DNA from: DAIMZI01 sp036734025
GTDB lineage: Bacteria; Pseudomonadota; Alphaproteobacteria; Rhizobiales; Rhodomicrobiaceae
DNA length: 64,000 nt
Assembly: GCA_036734025.1 (NCBI GenBank)
Contig: DAIMZI010000005.1
Location: 1 to 64,000, forward strand
Direction of reading: 5' to 3'
The notes beneath the pieces are model-generated. The model ran no database searches, had not been told where the DNA came from, and worked only from the letters and a program-made list of their open reading frames with translations. Positions 24,692-33,701 of the stretch are shown here, piece after piece. Positions within the stretch are counted from its first letter, which is position 1; the number at the start of each line of letters is the position of its first letter. Made by a program: the position numbers and the translations under genes.

Positions 24692-26246
24692 ACCGTCTCG
24701 CGCTGGCATCGATTTCGCTTTTTCGTTCATCGCCCATGCGATCGAGTGTGCGGTAGACCGGGCCAAGACGCGGGTTGCGCGCCAGAAGCTCGCGGTTGCG
24801 CGCCAGAAAATCCCAGTAGAGATAGTTGAAAGGACAGGCCTTCTCGCCGGTCTTCTGCTTCACATCGAAGGCGCATGATCCGCAATAGTCCGACATCTTG
24901 TTGATGTAGTTTCCGCCCGCGGCATAAGGCTTGGAGCCAAGCAGTCCACCATCGGCAAACTGGCTCATGCCGAGCACGTTGGGCATTTCCACCCATTCAT
25001 AGGCGTCGGCATAGACCGCCAGATACCATTCATGCACCTGAGCCGGCTGCACCCCCACCAGCATGGCGAAATTGCCGGTCAGCATGAGCCTTTGAATATG
25101 GTGGGCATAGGCTTCCTCGATTGTCTGGCCAATCGCTGCGGCGAGGCAGGCCATACTTGTCTTCCCTGTCCAGTAGAATTCGGGCAGATCGGCCTGCGCA
25201 TCAAAGAAGTTCACGTCGGCATAATCGGGCATCTTCAACCAGTAGATGCCACGCACATATTCGCGCCAGCCGATGATCTGTCGGATGAAGCCTTCAGCAG
25301 CGTTAAGCGGCGCGTGGCCTTGGCGCCATGCCGCCTCGATCCGCCGGCAGACCTGTAGCGGATCGAGCAAGCCGGCATTGATGTACAACGACACCACGCT
25401 GTGAAACAGAAATTTCCGATCCTTCAGCATGGCGTCCTGAAAATCGCCGAAGCGCGGCAGCGCGTGGGCGATGAAATGATCAAGCGCGGCTTCGGCCTGC
25501 TTGCGGGTCACGCCGAACCAGAACGGCTCCAGATCGCCGATATGCGCGGCAAACCGCTCGCCGACCAGCGCCAGCACCTCGGTCGTGGTCGCATCAGGCG
25601 CAAAGCGCAAGGGCGCTGGGAAATCGTCATCGCCCCTGGCCGGCTTGCGATTGTCCGCATCAAAGTTCCACCGCCCGCCCTCCGGTTCATCACCGTCCAT
25701 CAGCAGCCCCGTGACCCGGCGCATGTCGCGGTAGAAATATTCCATGCGAAGCTGCTTGCGCCCGCGCGCCCATTCGGCAAATTCGGCGCGTGTCGAGACA
25801 AACCGATCATCGTCGAGCACATCGACCTGCGCCCTGAAACGGCTGGACCAGCTGCGCATGTCCTCCATCAGACGCCATTCACCGGGCTCGGTGACGATCA
25901 CCCTCGAGGCACCATGACGTTCAAGCGCGCGTGCCACCTCGCCGCGCAGCGACCCGGAATTCTCCTCATCATCGAGCGTGATGTAATCAACGCGCCAGCC
26001 GGTCTCGCGCAGCTCGGCGGCAAAATGGCGCATCGCGGAGAAAATGAAGGCGATCTTCTTCTTGTGGTGCCGCACATAGGTGGCCTCGTCCATGACCTCG
26101 GCCATCAGTACGACGGCATCTGCCGGATCAGCGGCTTTCAGGCTGGACAAACTTGGCGAAAGCTGGTCGCCGAGCACGAGCACGACAGAGCGCGCGCCGT
26201 TCCCGCATTTGGCATCAACGGGGCTGTGTGTGCGCCGATCCGGCAT
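24621..26246 (-). CDS. FeS-containing bacterial cryptochrome / (6-4) photolyase (PhrB/CryB type)
   Basis: A 541-residue flavoprotein of the FeS-BCP group, which repairs (6-4) DNA photoproducts with light or acts as a photoreceptor. It has the N-terminal DUF523-like photolyase-related domain (LVLGDQLSPSLSSL; EVMDEATYVRHHKKKIAFIFSAMRHFA) and the FAD domain with GFIRQIIGWREYVRGIYW. Four cysteines at 367, 455, 458 and 471 match the spacing of the [4Fe-4S] ligands of Agrobacterium PhrB (350, 438, 441, 454) exactly. The first ~18 residues are poorly conserved, so the true start may be later. It lies with DUF2256, an SDR and glutathione peroxidase. Confidence 0.95.
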   Translation of the reverse strand: MPDRRTHSPVDAKCGNGARSVVLVLGDQLSPSLSSLKAADPADAVVLMAEVMDEATYVRHHKKKIAFIFSAMRHFAAELRETGWRVDYITLDDEENSGSLRGEVARALERHGASRVIVTEPGEWRLMEDMRSWSSRFRAQVDVLDDDRFVSTRAEFAEWARGRKQLRMEYFYRDMRRVTGLLMDGDEPEGGRWNFDADNRKPARGDDDFPAPLRFAPDATTTEVLALVGERFAAHIGDLEPFWFGVTRKQAEAALDHFIAHALPRFGDFQDAMLKDRKFLFHSVVSLYINAGLLDPLQVCRRIEAAWRQGHAPLNAAEGFIRQIIGWREYVRGIYWLKMPDYADVNFFDAQADLPEFYWTGKTSMACLAAAIGQTIEEAYAHHIQRLMLTGNFAMLVGVQPAQVHEWYLAVYADAYEWVEMPNVLGMSQFADGGLLGSKPYAAGGNYINKMSDYCGSCAFDVKQKTGEKACPFNYLYWDFLARNRELLARNPRLGPVYRTLDRMGDERKSEIDASARRFIRSLSSPERSRAPGADTAVSNI

Positions 26247-26274
26247 CAGCAGCTTTTGTCCGCCAGATGAAAGC

Positions 26275-26853
26275 TCATTGCGTCGTGGCGGCGGCGAGTT
26301 GCGCTTCGATCGCGCTCGTCAGTTCGGGCGCCATGGGCGTCACGCGCGTACCGAACGCGCCGACCAGTTCGCCATTCGCCGAGATGAGATATTTATGGAA
26401 ATTCCAGCGCGGGGCGAGATTCTCGCCGCCCACATCACGCGCCCAGGCATAAAACGGATGAGCCTGCGGCCCCTTGACGGAGATCTTGGCGGTGAGCGGA
26501 AAATTCACCCCGAATGCGCCCTGGCAGAAGGCCTTGATCTGGCTCTCGCTCTCGGGCTCCTGGCCGCCGAAATCGTTGGACGGCGCGCCGATCACCACAA
26601 GCCCTTGCGACTGGTATTTTTCCCACAGCGCCTGCAGCCCCTGATATTGCGGGGTGAAACCACATAGCGAGGCCGTGTTGACCACCAGGACAACCTTGCC
26701 TGCAAATCGGGAAAGCGGCATTGGAGCGCCGTCTATGGACTGAAAGGTGAAGTCGTGGGCGCTGCCGGTCTGCCCCTGTGCGCTGAGCGTTACGGCGGGC
26801 GATGTCAGCATGGCGCCGACGAGCGCAATCGCGGCGGTGAGCTTGGTCTTCAT
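26275..26853 (-). CDS. Glutathione peroxidase-family thiol peroxidase, exported
   Basis: Reduces peroxides. The 192-residue product has an N-terminal signal peptide (MKTKLTAAIALVGAMLTSPAVTLSA), so it acts in the periplasm or is membrane-tethered. The active-site motif is NTASLCGFTPQY with Cys64, not selenocysteine. The conserved Gln/Trp region is present as FHKYLISANGELV preceded by WN. Bacterial members with this sequence often use thioredoxin instead of glutathione. An ATG eight codons further upstream is possible, but 26853 puts the signal peptide at the N-terminus. It follows the photolyase gene order on the same strand, 28 bp upstream of it. Confidence 0.9.
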   Translation of the reverse strand: MKTKLTAAIALVGAMLTSPAVTLSAQGQTGSAHDFTFQSIDGAPMPLSRFAGKVVLVVNTASLCGFTPQYQGLQALWEKYQSQGLVVIGAPSNDFGGQEPESESQIKAFCQGAFGVNFPLTAKISVKGPQAHPFYAWARDVGGENLAPRWNFHKYLISANGELVGAFGTRVTPMAPELTSAIEAQLAAATTQ

Positions 26854-26951
26854 GTCGGGTCCCAGTCGGGTTCTCATTGGCTGTGGATCGGTGGTTATAA
26901 CATACGATACGCTTGTGCGGCCCAGGTGGTTTTCAGGCCCACATCCAGAGC

Positions 26952-27620
26952 CTACGTCCTGACCATGGCGAGTGCAAAGCCATCATGACCTTTTTCGCCA
27001 ACCGTCTGCAGCGCGGTGGCTTCAAGGCGCGGATCGGCCGCAAGCGCTTCGTTGAAAGCGCGAACGCCCTGGACCATTGTGTCTTTACTGTCCGGGTCGA
27101 GCACCCGGCCCGAGCGGACGACATTATCCGCGATGATAAGCGCGCCGGGCCTGCAGAGCCTGACCGAATGATCCAGATAGGCGACATAATTCTCCTTGTC
27201 CGCATCGATGAACACCATGTCGAAGCCGGCTTCGCTCGACTGCGCCAGACGCGCCAGGCTGTCCAGCGCCGCGCCTTCCATGATGGTGACTTTTGCGCCC
27301 ACGCCGGCGTGTTCCAGATTGGCGCGCGCCACTCGGGCATGGGCAGGAGCATATTCCAGCGTGATCAAACGGCCGTCGTCGGGCAGGGCTCGGGCCATCC
27401 ATATGGCGCTGTATCCGCCAAGCGTACCGATTTCCAGAATGCGGCGCGCTCCGACAAGCCTGGCCAGCAGATAAAGCGTCCGGCCCATCATCGGCGAGAC
27501 TGCGATATCGGGAAGCCCGGCGGCCGCCGAGGCCTCGCGCGCTGCACTAAAGGACTTGTCGTCGGCTTTTAAAAGTCTGCTGAAATAGGTCTCGACGCGG
27601 CCCCACAGATCGTTTGTCAA
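26952..27620 (-). CDS. SAM-dependent O-methyltransferase (catechol/caffeoyl-CoA OMT family)
   Basis: A 222-residue class I methyltransferase of the Methyltransf_3 family. The SAM motif I is EIGTLGGYSAIWMA, followed by the acidic LEYAP loop and the metal-binding-type FDMVFIDADKENY and IIADNV motifs (metal ligands Asp/Asp-Asn in this family). The substrate would be a catechol-like compound; which one is not visible. It lies 98 bp upstream of the glutathione peroxidase gene on the same strand and is divergent from fadD. Confidence 0.92.
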   Translation of the reverse strand: MTNDLWGRVETYFSRLLKADDKSFSAAREASAAAGLPDIAVSPMMGRTLYLLARLVGARRILEIGTLGGYSAIWMARALPDDGRLITLEYAPAHARVARANLEHAGVGAKVTIMEGAALDSLARLAQSSEAGFDMVFIDADKENYVAYLDHSVRLCRPGALIIADNVVRSGRVLDPDSKDTMVQGVRAFNEALAADPRLEATALQTVGEKGHDGFALAMVRT

Positions 27621-27748
27621 TTTGCCCTCTCCACCGTGATGCCCTTGTTATATTTTCTTTCTCGTCCGGTAAATGTGTCTTAGTCTTGTGTGCTAATTTG
27701 CAGATTTGCCGCAAGAGCAAGTCGCGCGCGCAAGAGGAGGCCGAGGAG

Positions 27749-29419
27749 ATGGACCCTATCTGGCTTGAAAGCTACCCCAGCGATATTCCACACAGCATAG
27801 ATCCGGACAAGTATAAGTCGCTTGTCGTGCTGCTGGAGGAAAGCGTGGGAAAATATGCTGCTCTTCCCGCCTTCACATGCATGGGCAAGACCATCACCTA
27901 TGGCGAACTCGACCGGCAGTCGCGCGCATTCGCCGCCTATCTCCAGCAAAAGCTCGGGCTGGGCAAGAGCGCCCGTGTTGCGCTGATGATGCCCAACGTG
28001 CTGCAATATCCCGTCGCGCTGTTCGGCGTCCTGCGCGCCGGCTATACAGCGGTCAACTGCAACCCGCTCTACACGCCGCGCGAATTGAGCGGTCAGTTGA
28101 AGGACTCCGGCGCCGAAGCCATCGTCATCGTCGAGAATTTTGCCGGTACGCTCGCCAAGGTCGTCGGCGACACCCAGGTCAAGGGCGTCATCATCACGCG
28201 GCTCGGCGACATGCTCAGCTTTCCCAAGAGCGCGGTTGTCAATCTGGTCGTCAAGCACGTCAAGAAGATGGTCCCGGAGTGGGACATTCCCGGCGCGATC
28301 TGGTTCAAGGACGTGCTGGCCCAAGGGCAGAAGCTGAGCTTGCGTCCCGTCGATGTCGAGCCGGACGATCTGGCGTTCCTGCAATATACCGGGGGCACCA
28401 CCGGTACGCCCAAGGGCGCCATGCTGACCCATCGCAACATGGTGGCCAATCTTGAGCAGGCATCGGCGTGGATTGGCCCCAGCGTGCGCGCCGGCGAGGA
28501 GGTCATTGTCACGGCGCTGCCGCTTTATCACATCTTCGCGCTCACCGCGAACTGCCTGACCTTCATGAAGATCGGCGCGCGCAACGTGCTGATCACCAAC
28601 CCGCGCGACATTCCCGCATTTGTCAAGGAACTGGACAAGGAACCGTTCACCGCGCTCACCGGCGTCAATACGCTGTTCAACGCGCTGCTCAACCATCCCG
28701 ACTTCGCCAAGCTCGATTTTTCCACCCTGAAGCTGACGCTCGGTGGCGGCATGGCAGTTCAGAAGGTGGTTGCCGAACGCTGGATGAAGGTGACGGGCAA
28801 GCCGCTCATCGAAGCCTATGGGCTGACCGAAACCTCACCGGCGGTGACCATCAACCCCATGACCCTCACCAGCTTCAATGGCGCCATCGGCCTGCCAGTG
28901 CCCTCCACTGAAATCTCGATCCGCGGCGTTGATGATGAAGAAGTGGGCATCGGCGAGCCGGGTGAGCTTTGCGTGCGCGGGCCCCAGGTGATGAAAGGCT
29001 ATTGGCAGCGCCCGGATGAGACGGCGCTGGTGTTCACCGACGACGGGTTCCTGCGCACCGGCGACATGGCCCGGTTTGACGAAAAAGGCTTTGTCTACAT
29101 CATCGACCGAACCAAGGACATGATCAACGTCTCGGGCTTTAATGTCTATCCGAACGAGGTCGAGGCGGTGATGGCCTCGCACCCCGGCGTGCTCGAAGCG
29201 GGTGTTGTCGGGGTGCCCGATGAGACAACCGGCGAAGCCGTCAAGGCCGTCATCGTCAAGCGCGATCCCGAACTGACGGAGCAGGCCCTGATTGCCTTTT
29301 GCCGCGAGCAGCTCACCGGCTACAAGGTTCCGCGCCACATCGAATTCCGCCAGGAACTGCCGAAGACGGTCGTCGGCAAGATCCTTCGGCGCGAGCTGCG
29401 CGAGACATTGGTGCACTGA
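27749..29419 (+). CDS. fadD: Long-chain fatty acid-CoA ligase
   Basis: Activates fatty acids with ATP and CoA for beta-oxidation or lipid synthesis, acting at the inner face of the membrane. The 556-residue product starts MDPIWLESYPSDIPHSIDP, typical of FadD, with an AGGAGGCCGAGGAG site before the ATG. The AMP-binding core YTGGTTGTPKGAMLTHRN (about residue 213), EAYGLTETSPAV, LRTGDMA, and the C-terminal catalytic-lysine region PKTVVGKILRRELR are present. The frame is open for 45 codons upstream, but the ribosome site decides for 27749. Other beta-oxidation genes are absent here. Confidence 0.95.
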   Translation: MDPIWLESYPSDIPHSIDPDKYKSLVVLLEESVGKYAALPAFTCMGKTITYGELDRQSRAFAAYLQQKLGLGKSARVALMMPNVLQYPVALFGVLRAGYTAVNCNPLYTPRELSGQLKDSGAEAIVIVENFAGTLAKVVGDTQVKGVIITRLGDMLSFPKSAVVNLVVKHVKKMVPEWDIPGAIWFKDVLAQGQKLSLRPVDVEPDDLAFLQYTGGTTGTPKGAMLTHRNMVANLEQASAWIGPSVRAGEEVIVTALPLYHIFALTANCLTFMKIGARNVLITNPRDIPAFVKELDKEPFTALTGVNTLFNALLNHPDFAKLDFSTLKLTLGGGMAVQKVVAERWMKVTGKPLIEAYGLTETSPAVTINPMTLTSFNGAIGLPVPSTEISIRGVDDEEVGIGEPGELCVRGPQVMKGYWQRPDETALVFTDDGFLRTGDMARFDEKGFVYIIDRTKDMINVSGFNVYPNEVEAVMASHPGVLEAGVVGVPDETTGEAVKAVIVKRDPELTEQALIAFCREQLTGYKVPRHIEFRQELPKTVVGKILRRELRETLVH

Positions 29420-29461
29420 GGCATGTACAGTTAGGCATGTGCAGTTAGGCATGTGCGGTCA
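29420..29461 (+). repeat. Three tandem 14-bp repeats after fadD
   Basis: GGCATGTACAGTTA, GGCATGTGCAGTTA and GGCATGTGCGGTCA follow each other, starting with the base after the fadD stop codon region; a partial GGCA continues. Purpose unknown; could be slippage or a regulator/3'-end element. Confidence 0.75.
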
Positions 29462-29861
29462 GGCAAGCCAATTTCGCTGATGCAGTCGGCTTGCCTTTTC
29501 ATCAACTGCGGGCGTCGCGCGCATGATGTGTGATTTGCGCAACAGCCATGCGTAATGCGTGCTAGCGACCTCACCACATTTGCCGCATCGCGGCCTTTTT
29601 GTGGCAAGATGAGAATATCGAGATGGGGCACGTCGGCGGGCCCCCTATCATGCTTGCTTGCGGGTCATCCATGTGGTGTCAGCTCGGCCTGGTTGAAAAG
29701 ACACGGCACATCTGACGGCCACCTTTAACCGGCTCTACAAGCTGTAAAATCGCTGGCAGATCAAAAGTTTGCGCCGAAGCTATACGGAATTGGGACACGG
29801 TCCTTTCGCCGCCTCGAATGGTGAAGGTGGCACTAGGGTCGTAAGAGGGAGTTACTGCGAC
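29462..29861. other. Spacer between fadD and the L,D-transpeptidase gene
   Basis: About 400 bp without a credible gene. The lower-GC part just upstream of 29862 (from about 29720) probably holds the transpeptidase promoter. I see no convincing -35/-10 pair or hairpin in it. Confidence 0.35.
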
Positions 29862-30554
29862 ATGAATAGACATGTGCTTGCGTTGGCTACGGGTTTTGCT
29901 CTTGCGCTGGGCTCGGCGAGTATCGTTGATGTGGCCCCGGTTTCGGCCCAATCCTGGGGGGCGTTCGGTGGGACCAACTCGGTTTCCGACAGGAAATTCG
30001 TGAATTTCCCCACCCGTTATGCCACCGGCGAGATCATCGTCAGCTTCTCTGACCGGCGCCTGTATCACGTGGTCGGCAAAGGCCGCGCAATGAGTTACCC
30101 GATCGCGGTGCCACGCAGCCAGAGCCGCTGGCAGGGCGTGCTGCGCGTGTCGCAGAAGCGTGTGAACCCGCCATGGACGCCAACTGCATCCATGCGCCGT
30201 GAAAATCCCAAGCTCCCCGCTTTCGTCGAAGGTGGAGATCCGCGTAACCCGCTGGGCGTGCGTGCGCTTTATCTGGGCAGCACGCTCTATCGCATTCATG
30301 GGACCGATGCACCTTCGTCCATTGGCCGTGACGTGTCCAAGGGGTGCATCCGCATGCACAATGCACATGTCGTCGAGCTTTACGAGCGCACCAGGGTCGG
30401 CGCCAGGGTGACGGTGACATGGACCAGCTTTACCGCAAGTGCATCGCAGGCCGGCACGCCCCCGCGGATGAGCGATGCCGCAGCCAGCGAAAGCCCGAGC
30501 AGCGGGATCAAGCCGTTCAACCCGTTCTCGTTCGGCACGCAAACGAACTTCTGA
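29862..30554 (+). CDS. L,D-transpeptidase (YkuD domain), secreted
   Basis: Makes 3-3 peptidoglycan cross-links or attaches proteins to the wall in the periplasm. The 230-residue product has a signal peptide (MNRHVLALATGFALALGSASIVDVAPVSA) and a YkuD catalytic domain whose motif is HGTDAPSSIG...SKGCIRMHN, with the nucleophilic cysteine in SKGC. An AAGAGGGA site precedes the ATG at 29862. The C-terminal ~40 residues are Ser/Pro-rich and probably disordered. It is a single-gene unit ending at a strong terminator. Confidence 0.94.
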   Translation: MNRHVLALATGFALALGSASIVDVAPVSAQSWGAFGGTNSVSDRKFVNFPTRYATGEIIVSFSDRRLYHVVGKGRAMSYPIAVPRSQSRWQGVLRVSQKRVNPPWTPTASMRRENPKLPAFVEGGDPRNPLGVRALYLGSTLYRIHGTDAPSSIGRDVSKGCIRMHNAHVVELYERTRVGARVTVTWTSFTASASQAGTPPRMSDAAASESPSSGIKPFNPFSFGTQTNF

Positions 30555-30638
30555 TGACCCGGCCGGCCGGCCGCGCCTGGCCGGCCTGCTCAGGTTTGGC
30601 TTGCGTGTTCAACACCTGAAAATTCGCGCCTGAAATCA

Positions 30639-30672
30639 GACCGCGCCCCGCAACAGGCGCGGTCTTCCTTTT
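30639..30672 (+). terminator. Intrinsic terminator after the L,D-transpeptidase gene
   Basis: A perfect 9-bp stem GACCGCGCC / GGCGCGGTC (30639-30647 and 30656-30664) with an 8-nt loop is followed by TTCCTTTT. Confidence 0.85.
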
Positions 30673-30793
30673 GGTGGGTGTTTGCAGCGATCTGCGCTTG
30701 CGCGCGCTCAGCAGCATCGGGACTGGCGCATGCGCCGTGTGCCGGCATTTGGCTCCGAGCGCAAAACCGATATCCAGTTTTGCTGAACGTGCT

Positions 30794-32344
30794 CTAAGCC
30801 ACGTTGGCCGTCTGCGCTGCCGGCACCAGATGTTCAAGGACCTTGGCCGAGCACAGCACACCCGGCATGCCCGCGCCGGGATGGGTGCCCGCGCCCACCA
30901 GATAAAGCCCGCTCGGCCCTTCCGCGCGGTTGTGAAAGCGGAACCACGCCGATTGCGTGAAATGCGGTGCCACCGAAAAGCCGGCGCCCGCCTCGCTCAG
31001 ATAGTCATGCTTGAAATCTTCCGGCGTCATGAAGAATTCTGCCGTAATGTGCCGGCTCAGGTCAGGCAGCATCGTGTCCTCGAGCGCGCTCACGATCCGG
31101 TCACGCAGCCGCGGTCCTTCAACCTGCCAATCCACCTCGCCGAGCAGGTTCGGCACCGGGCACAGCACATAAAACGAGTCACAACCTTCTGGCGCGAAGC
31201 TCGGATCGGTGGCTGTCGGCCGGTGCACATAAAGCGAGAAATCCTCCGCCAGCTTTTTCTTCTTGAAGATGTCGTCGAGCAATTCGCGGTAGCGCTGCCC
31301 CATCCAGATGGTGTGATGCGCGACATCGGGATATTGCCTTCGGGTGCCGAAATAGAGCACGAACAGCCCCATCGAAAGGCGCATGTACCGGGCCTTAAGC
31401 CCGGCGCTCCAGCCACGTTCGCCGGCATCGAGCATGTTGCGATAGAGATGAAGCGGGTCGGCGTTGGAAACGATGACCTCGGCTGCATGCACGCTGCCAT
31501 CTTCCAGCCGGACGCCGCTGACCTTGCCGCCCTCGGTCAGGACCTTGTCCACCGTGGTATTGAGCCTCACGCTCACCCCTTCTTCGCGCAGCAGCCGCTC
31601 CAGCCCATCGACGATGGCGCCGGTTCCGCCCATGGCGAACTGCACGCCCCATTTGCGCTCAAGAAAATGGATCAGCCCGTAGATGCTGGTGGTGTCGAAC
31701 GGGCTGCCGCCGACCAGCAGCGGCTGGATGGAGAACGCCTGGCGCAGCTTGGGATGTTTCAGAAAGCGGCTGATGAGCTGCCAGACCGTATCCTGGCTGC
31801 GCAGCTTTACCAACGTGGGGATTTCGCGGATCATCGCAAGTGGCTGGTGAAACGGCTGATCGGCAAGTCTGGTGAAGCCAGCATCGAAAAGTTTTTCCGA
31901 ATGTTCCAGCAAGCGCAGATAGCCATCGGCGTCGTCGGGCTCGAAGCGGCGGATTTCGTTGAGCGTATCTTCCACCGTACCGCCGTAATCGAACGTCGTT
32001 CCGTCGGGGAACTGAAACCGATACCAGGGATCGAGCGGCACCAGTTGGATATAGTCTTCCAGGCGTTTGCCAAACAGGGCGAAAAGCTCTTCAAACAGGA
32101 AGGCAGCCGTGATTACCGTTGGGCCGGCATCATGGCGGAAGCCGTCGCGCTCAAACACCTGCGCCCGCCCGCCACAGCGCGGCGCGCGGTCGAACAGGGT
32201 GACGTCATAGCCCTTGGCACGCAGGCGCAACGCCGCCGCCAGCCCGCCGAAGCCTGCGCCGATGACAATGGCGCTGGCTGGCTTTCGGGCTGTCCCGTGT
32301 CGCAGGGATGACGGTTCGGTCGGGTCGTCTTTCGGGCTCATCAT
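30794..32344 (-). CDS. crtI: Phytoene desaturase
   Basis: FAD enzyme that introduces four double bases of desaturation, turning phytoene into lycopene, at the membrane surface. The 516-residue product has the dinucleotide motif VIGAGFGGLAAALRLRAKGYDVTLFDR, then GGRAQVFERDGFRHDAGPTVI, and ends with the bacterial-type signature YLVGAGTHPGAGMPGVL. Its start (ATGATG at 32344) overlaps the stop codon of fni by one base (TGATG), so the two are co-translated. This operon runs leftward, away from crtE. Confidence 0.96.
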   Translation of the reverse strand: MMSPKDDPTEPSSLRHGTARKPASAIVIGAGFGGLAAALRLRAKGYDVTLFDRAPRCGGRAQVFERDGFRHDAGPTVITAAFLFEELFALFGKRLEDYIQLVPLDPWYRFQFPDGTTFDYGGTVEDTLNEIRRFEPDDADGYLRLLEHSEKLFDAGFTRLADQPFHQPLAMIREIPTLVKLRSQDTVWQLISRFLKHPKLRQAFSIQPLLVGGSPFDTTSIYGLIHFLERKWGVQFAMGGTGAIVDGLERLLREEGVSVRLNTTVDKVLTEGGKVSGVRLEDGSVHAAEVIVSNADPLHLYRNMLDAGERGWSAGLKARYMRLSMGLFVLYFGTRRQYPDVAHHTIWMGQRYRELLDDIFKKKKLAEDFSLYVHRPTATDPSFAPEGCDSFYVLCPVPNLLGEVDWQVEGPRLRDRIVSALEDTMLPDLSRHITAEFFMTPEDFKHDYLSEAGAGFSVAPHFTQSAWFRFHNRAEGPSGLYLVGAGTHPGAGMPGVLCSAKVLEHLVPAAQTANVA

Positions 32345-33432
32345 CAGTCTTGGTCTCCACCGCGGGTGGCCGGCGCGCGGGTGCGAGCCAGCGGGGTTGA
32401 TAGCACTGGCGCTCCGATCAGCGCGGCACGGCGCAACTGCGCCAGATCCTTGCTGCCGGTGCAAAAGCAGGCGATGCGCAAGGCCGCGATCACGCCTGAG
32501 AAATGTTCGATCACCGCATCGGTCGAAGTCAGTGCGGCGGGCAGAACGCCGGCGGCCTGGCCGGCGATATCAGCGCCAAGGCGTATGGCCCGCGCAACAT
32601 CCAGCCCGTGGCGGATGCCGCCCGAGGCGATCAGCGGCGTATCGGGGCAGGCAGCGCGGACATCGACGATGGCATGAGCGGTGGGGATGCCCCAGCCGTG
32701 AAATATGCCAGCCAGCGCGCGCGTGCCCGTATCGCCGGCGCGTTCGCCTTCAACAGCGGCCCAACTGGTGCCGCCCGCGCCGGCCACATCGATGACCGAC
32801 ACGCCGGCATCGACCAGTTTGCGCGCTACGCGCCCGGAGATGCCAGCACCGACTTCCTTGACGATGATCGGCACGCCGGCATGAGACGCGAGCGCCTCGA
32901 GCTTGCCAAGCAGACCTCGCCAGTCACGGTCGCCGCCAGGTTGCAGGGCCTCCTGCAGCGGATTGAGATGAATGATCAGGGCATCAGCACCGATCATCTC
33001 GACGGCACGCCGCGCCATGGTCTGGCCATCCCATGTCCGTAGCTGCGCAGCACCGAAATTGGCCAGCAGCGGCACATCCGGCGCCAATGCGCGCAATTCA
33101 CGGTGCAGACCCGCATGGGCACCTGTCTCCAGCGCCACACGCTGCGAGCCGATACCAAGCGCGATCCCCAGCGCCTGGGCCGCCCGCGCCAGATTGGTGT
33201 TGATCTGGGCAGCGCGCTCCGGGCCGCCCGTCATGGAGCTGATCAGCAGCGGGGCACGCAGCCGGTAACCCAGAAAATCGGTGCCAAGCTCGATTTCATC
33301 CAGCGCAAGCTCAGGCAGCGCCACGTGCTCGAACACGATCCGGTCGAAGCCCGATGCGCCCGGCGCGCCAACAGCCGAGCCGCTGAGCACGATATCGAGA
33401 TGTTCGTCCTTGCGCGATAGAATGTCTGACAT
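32344..33432 (-). CDS. fni: Isopentenyl-diphosphate delta-isomerase, type 2 (FMN-dependent)
   Basis: Interconverts IPP and DMAPP, the first step in supplying CrtE. The type 2 enzyme is a TIM-barrel flavoprotein. The chosen start gives 362 residues beginning MSDILSRKDEHLDIVL, where RKDEHL is the family's N-terminal marker. Other landmarks are SSMTGG, LGIGSQR, HLNPLQEALQP, KEVGAGIS and IASGGIRHGLDVARAI. Earlier in-frame ATGs at 33450, 33471 and 33510 have no better ribosome site. It is coupled to crtI by a one-base overlap and is divergent from crtE. Confidence 0.94.
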   Translation of the reverse strand: MSDILSRKDEHLDIVLSGSAVGAPGASGFDRIVFEHVALPELALDEIELGTDFLGYRLRAPLLISSMTGGPERAAQINTNLARAAQALGIALGIGSQRVALETGAHAGLHRELRALAPDVPLLANFGAAQLRTWDGQTMARRAVEMIGADALIIHLNPLQEALQPGGDRDWRGLLGKLEALASHAGVPIIVKEVGAGISGRVARKLVDAGVSVIDVAGAGGTSWAAVEGERAGDTGTRALAGIFHGWGIPTAHAIVDVRAACPDTPLIASGGIRHGLDVARAIRLGADIAGQAAGVLPAALTSTDAVIEHFSGVIAALRIACFCTGSKDLAQLRRAALIGAPVLSTPLARTRAPATRGGDQD

Positions 33433-33701
33433 GGCCGTCGGAAAGCTCATTGCATCATCGGAAAATCTCATAACATCAAGCAAGGCAGGATTGTCCGAGC
33501 AAAACGCCAAAGAGGTCTGGAATCAAGGCGCATTTGCCTGCCAGAAGCGTCATGCGCTATGGTCATCGCATTACACTCATAGGGCGTGAAATAGAACTTT
33601 AATGCCACCCGGGACGTATTACGGCATGCTCTGGCTGGCAGTTCTCATGCGATCCAGCTAATAAAAGTCAGGATTGATTGTGATCAGACAGGTGAGAGAG
33701 C

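Noticed and set aside
30671..32311. 546-codon plus-strand frame opposite crtI
   Set aside because: Antisense shadow of crtI; composition is arginine/histidine-rich and there is no motif.
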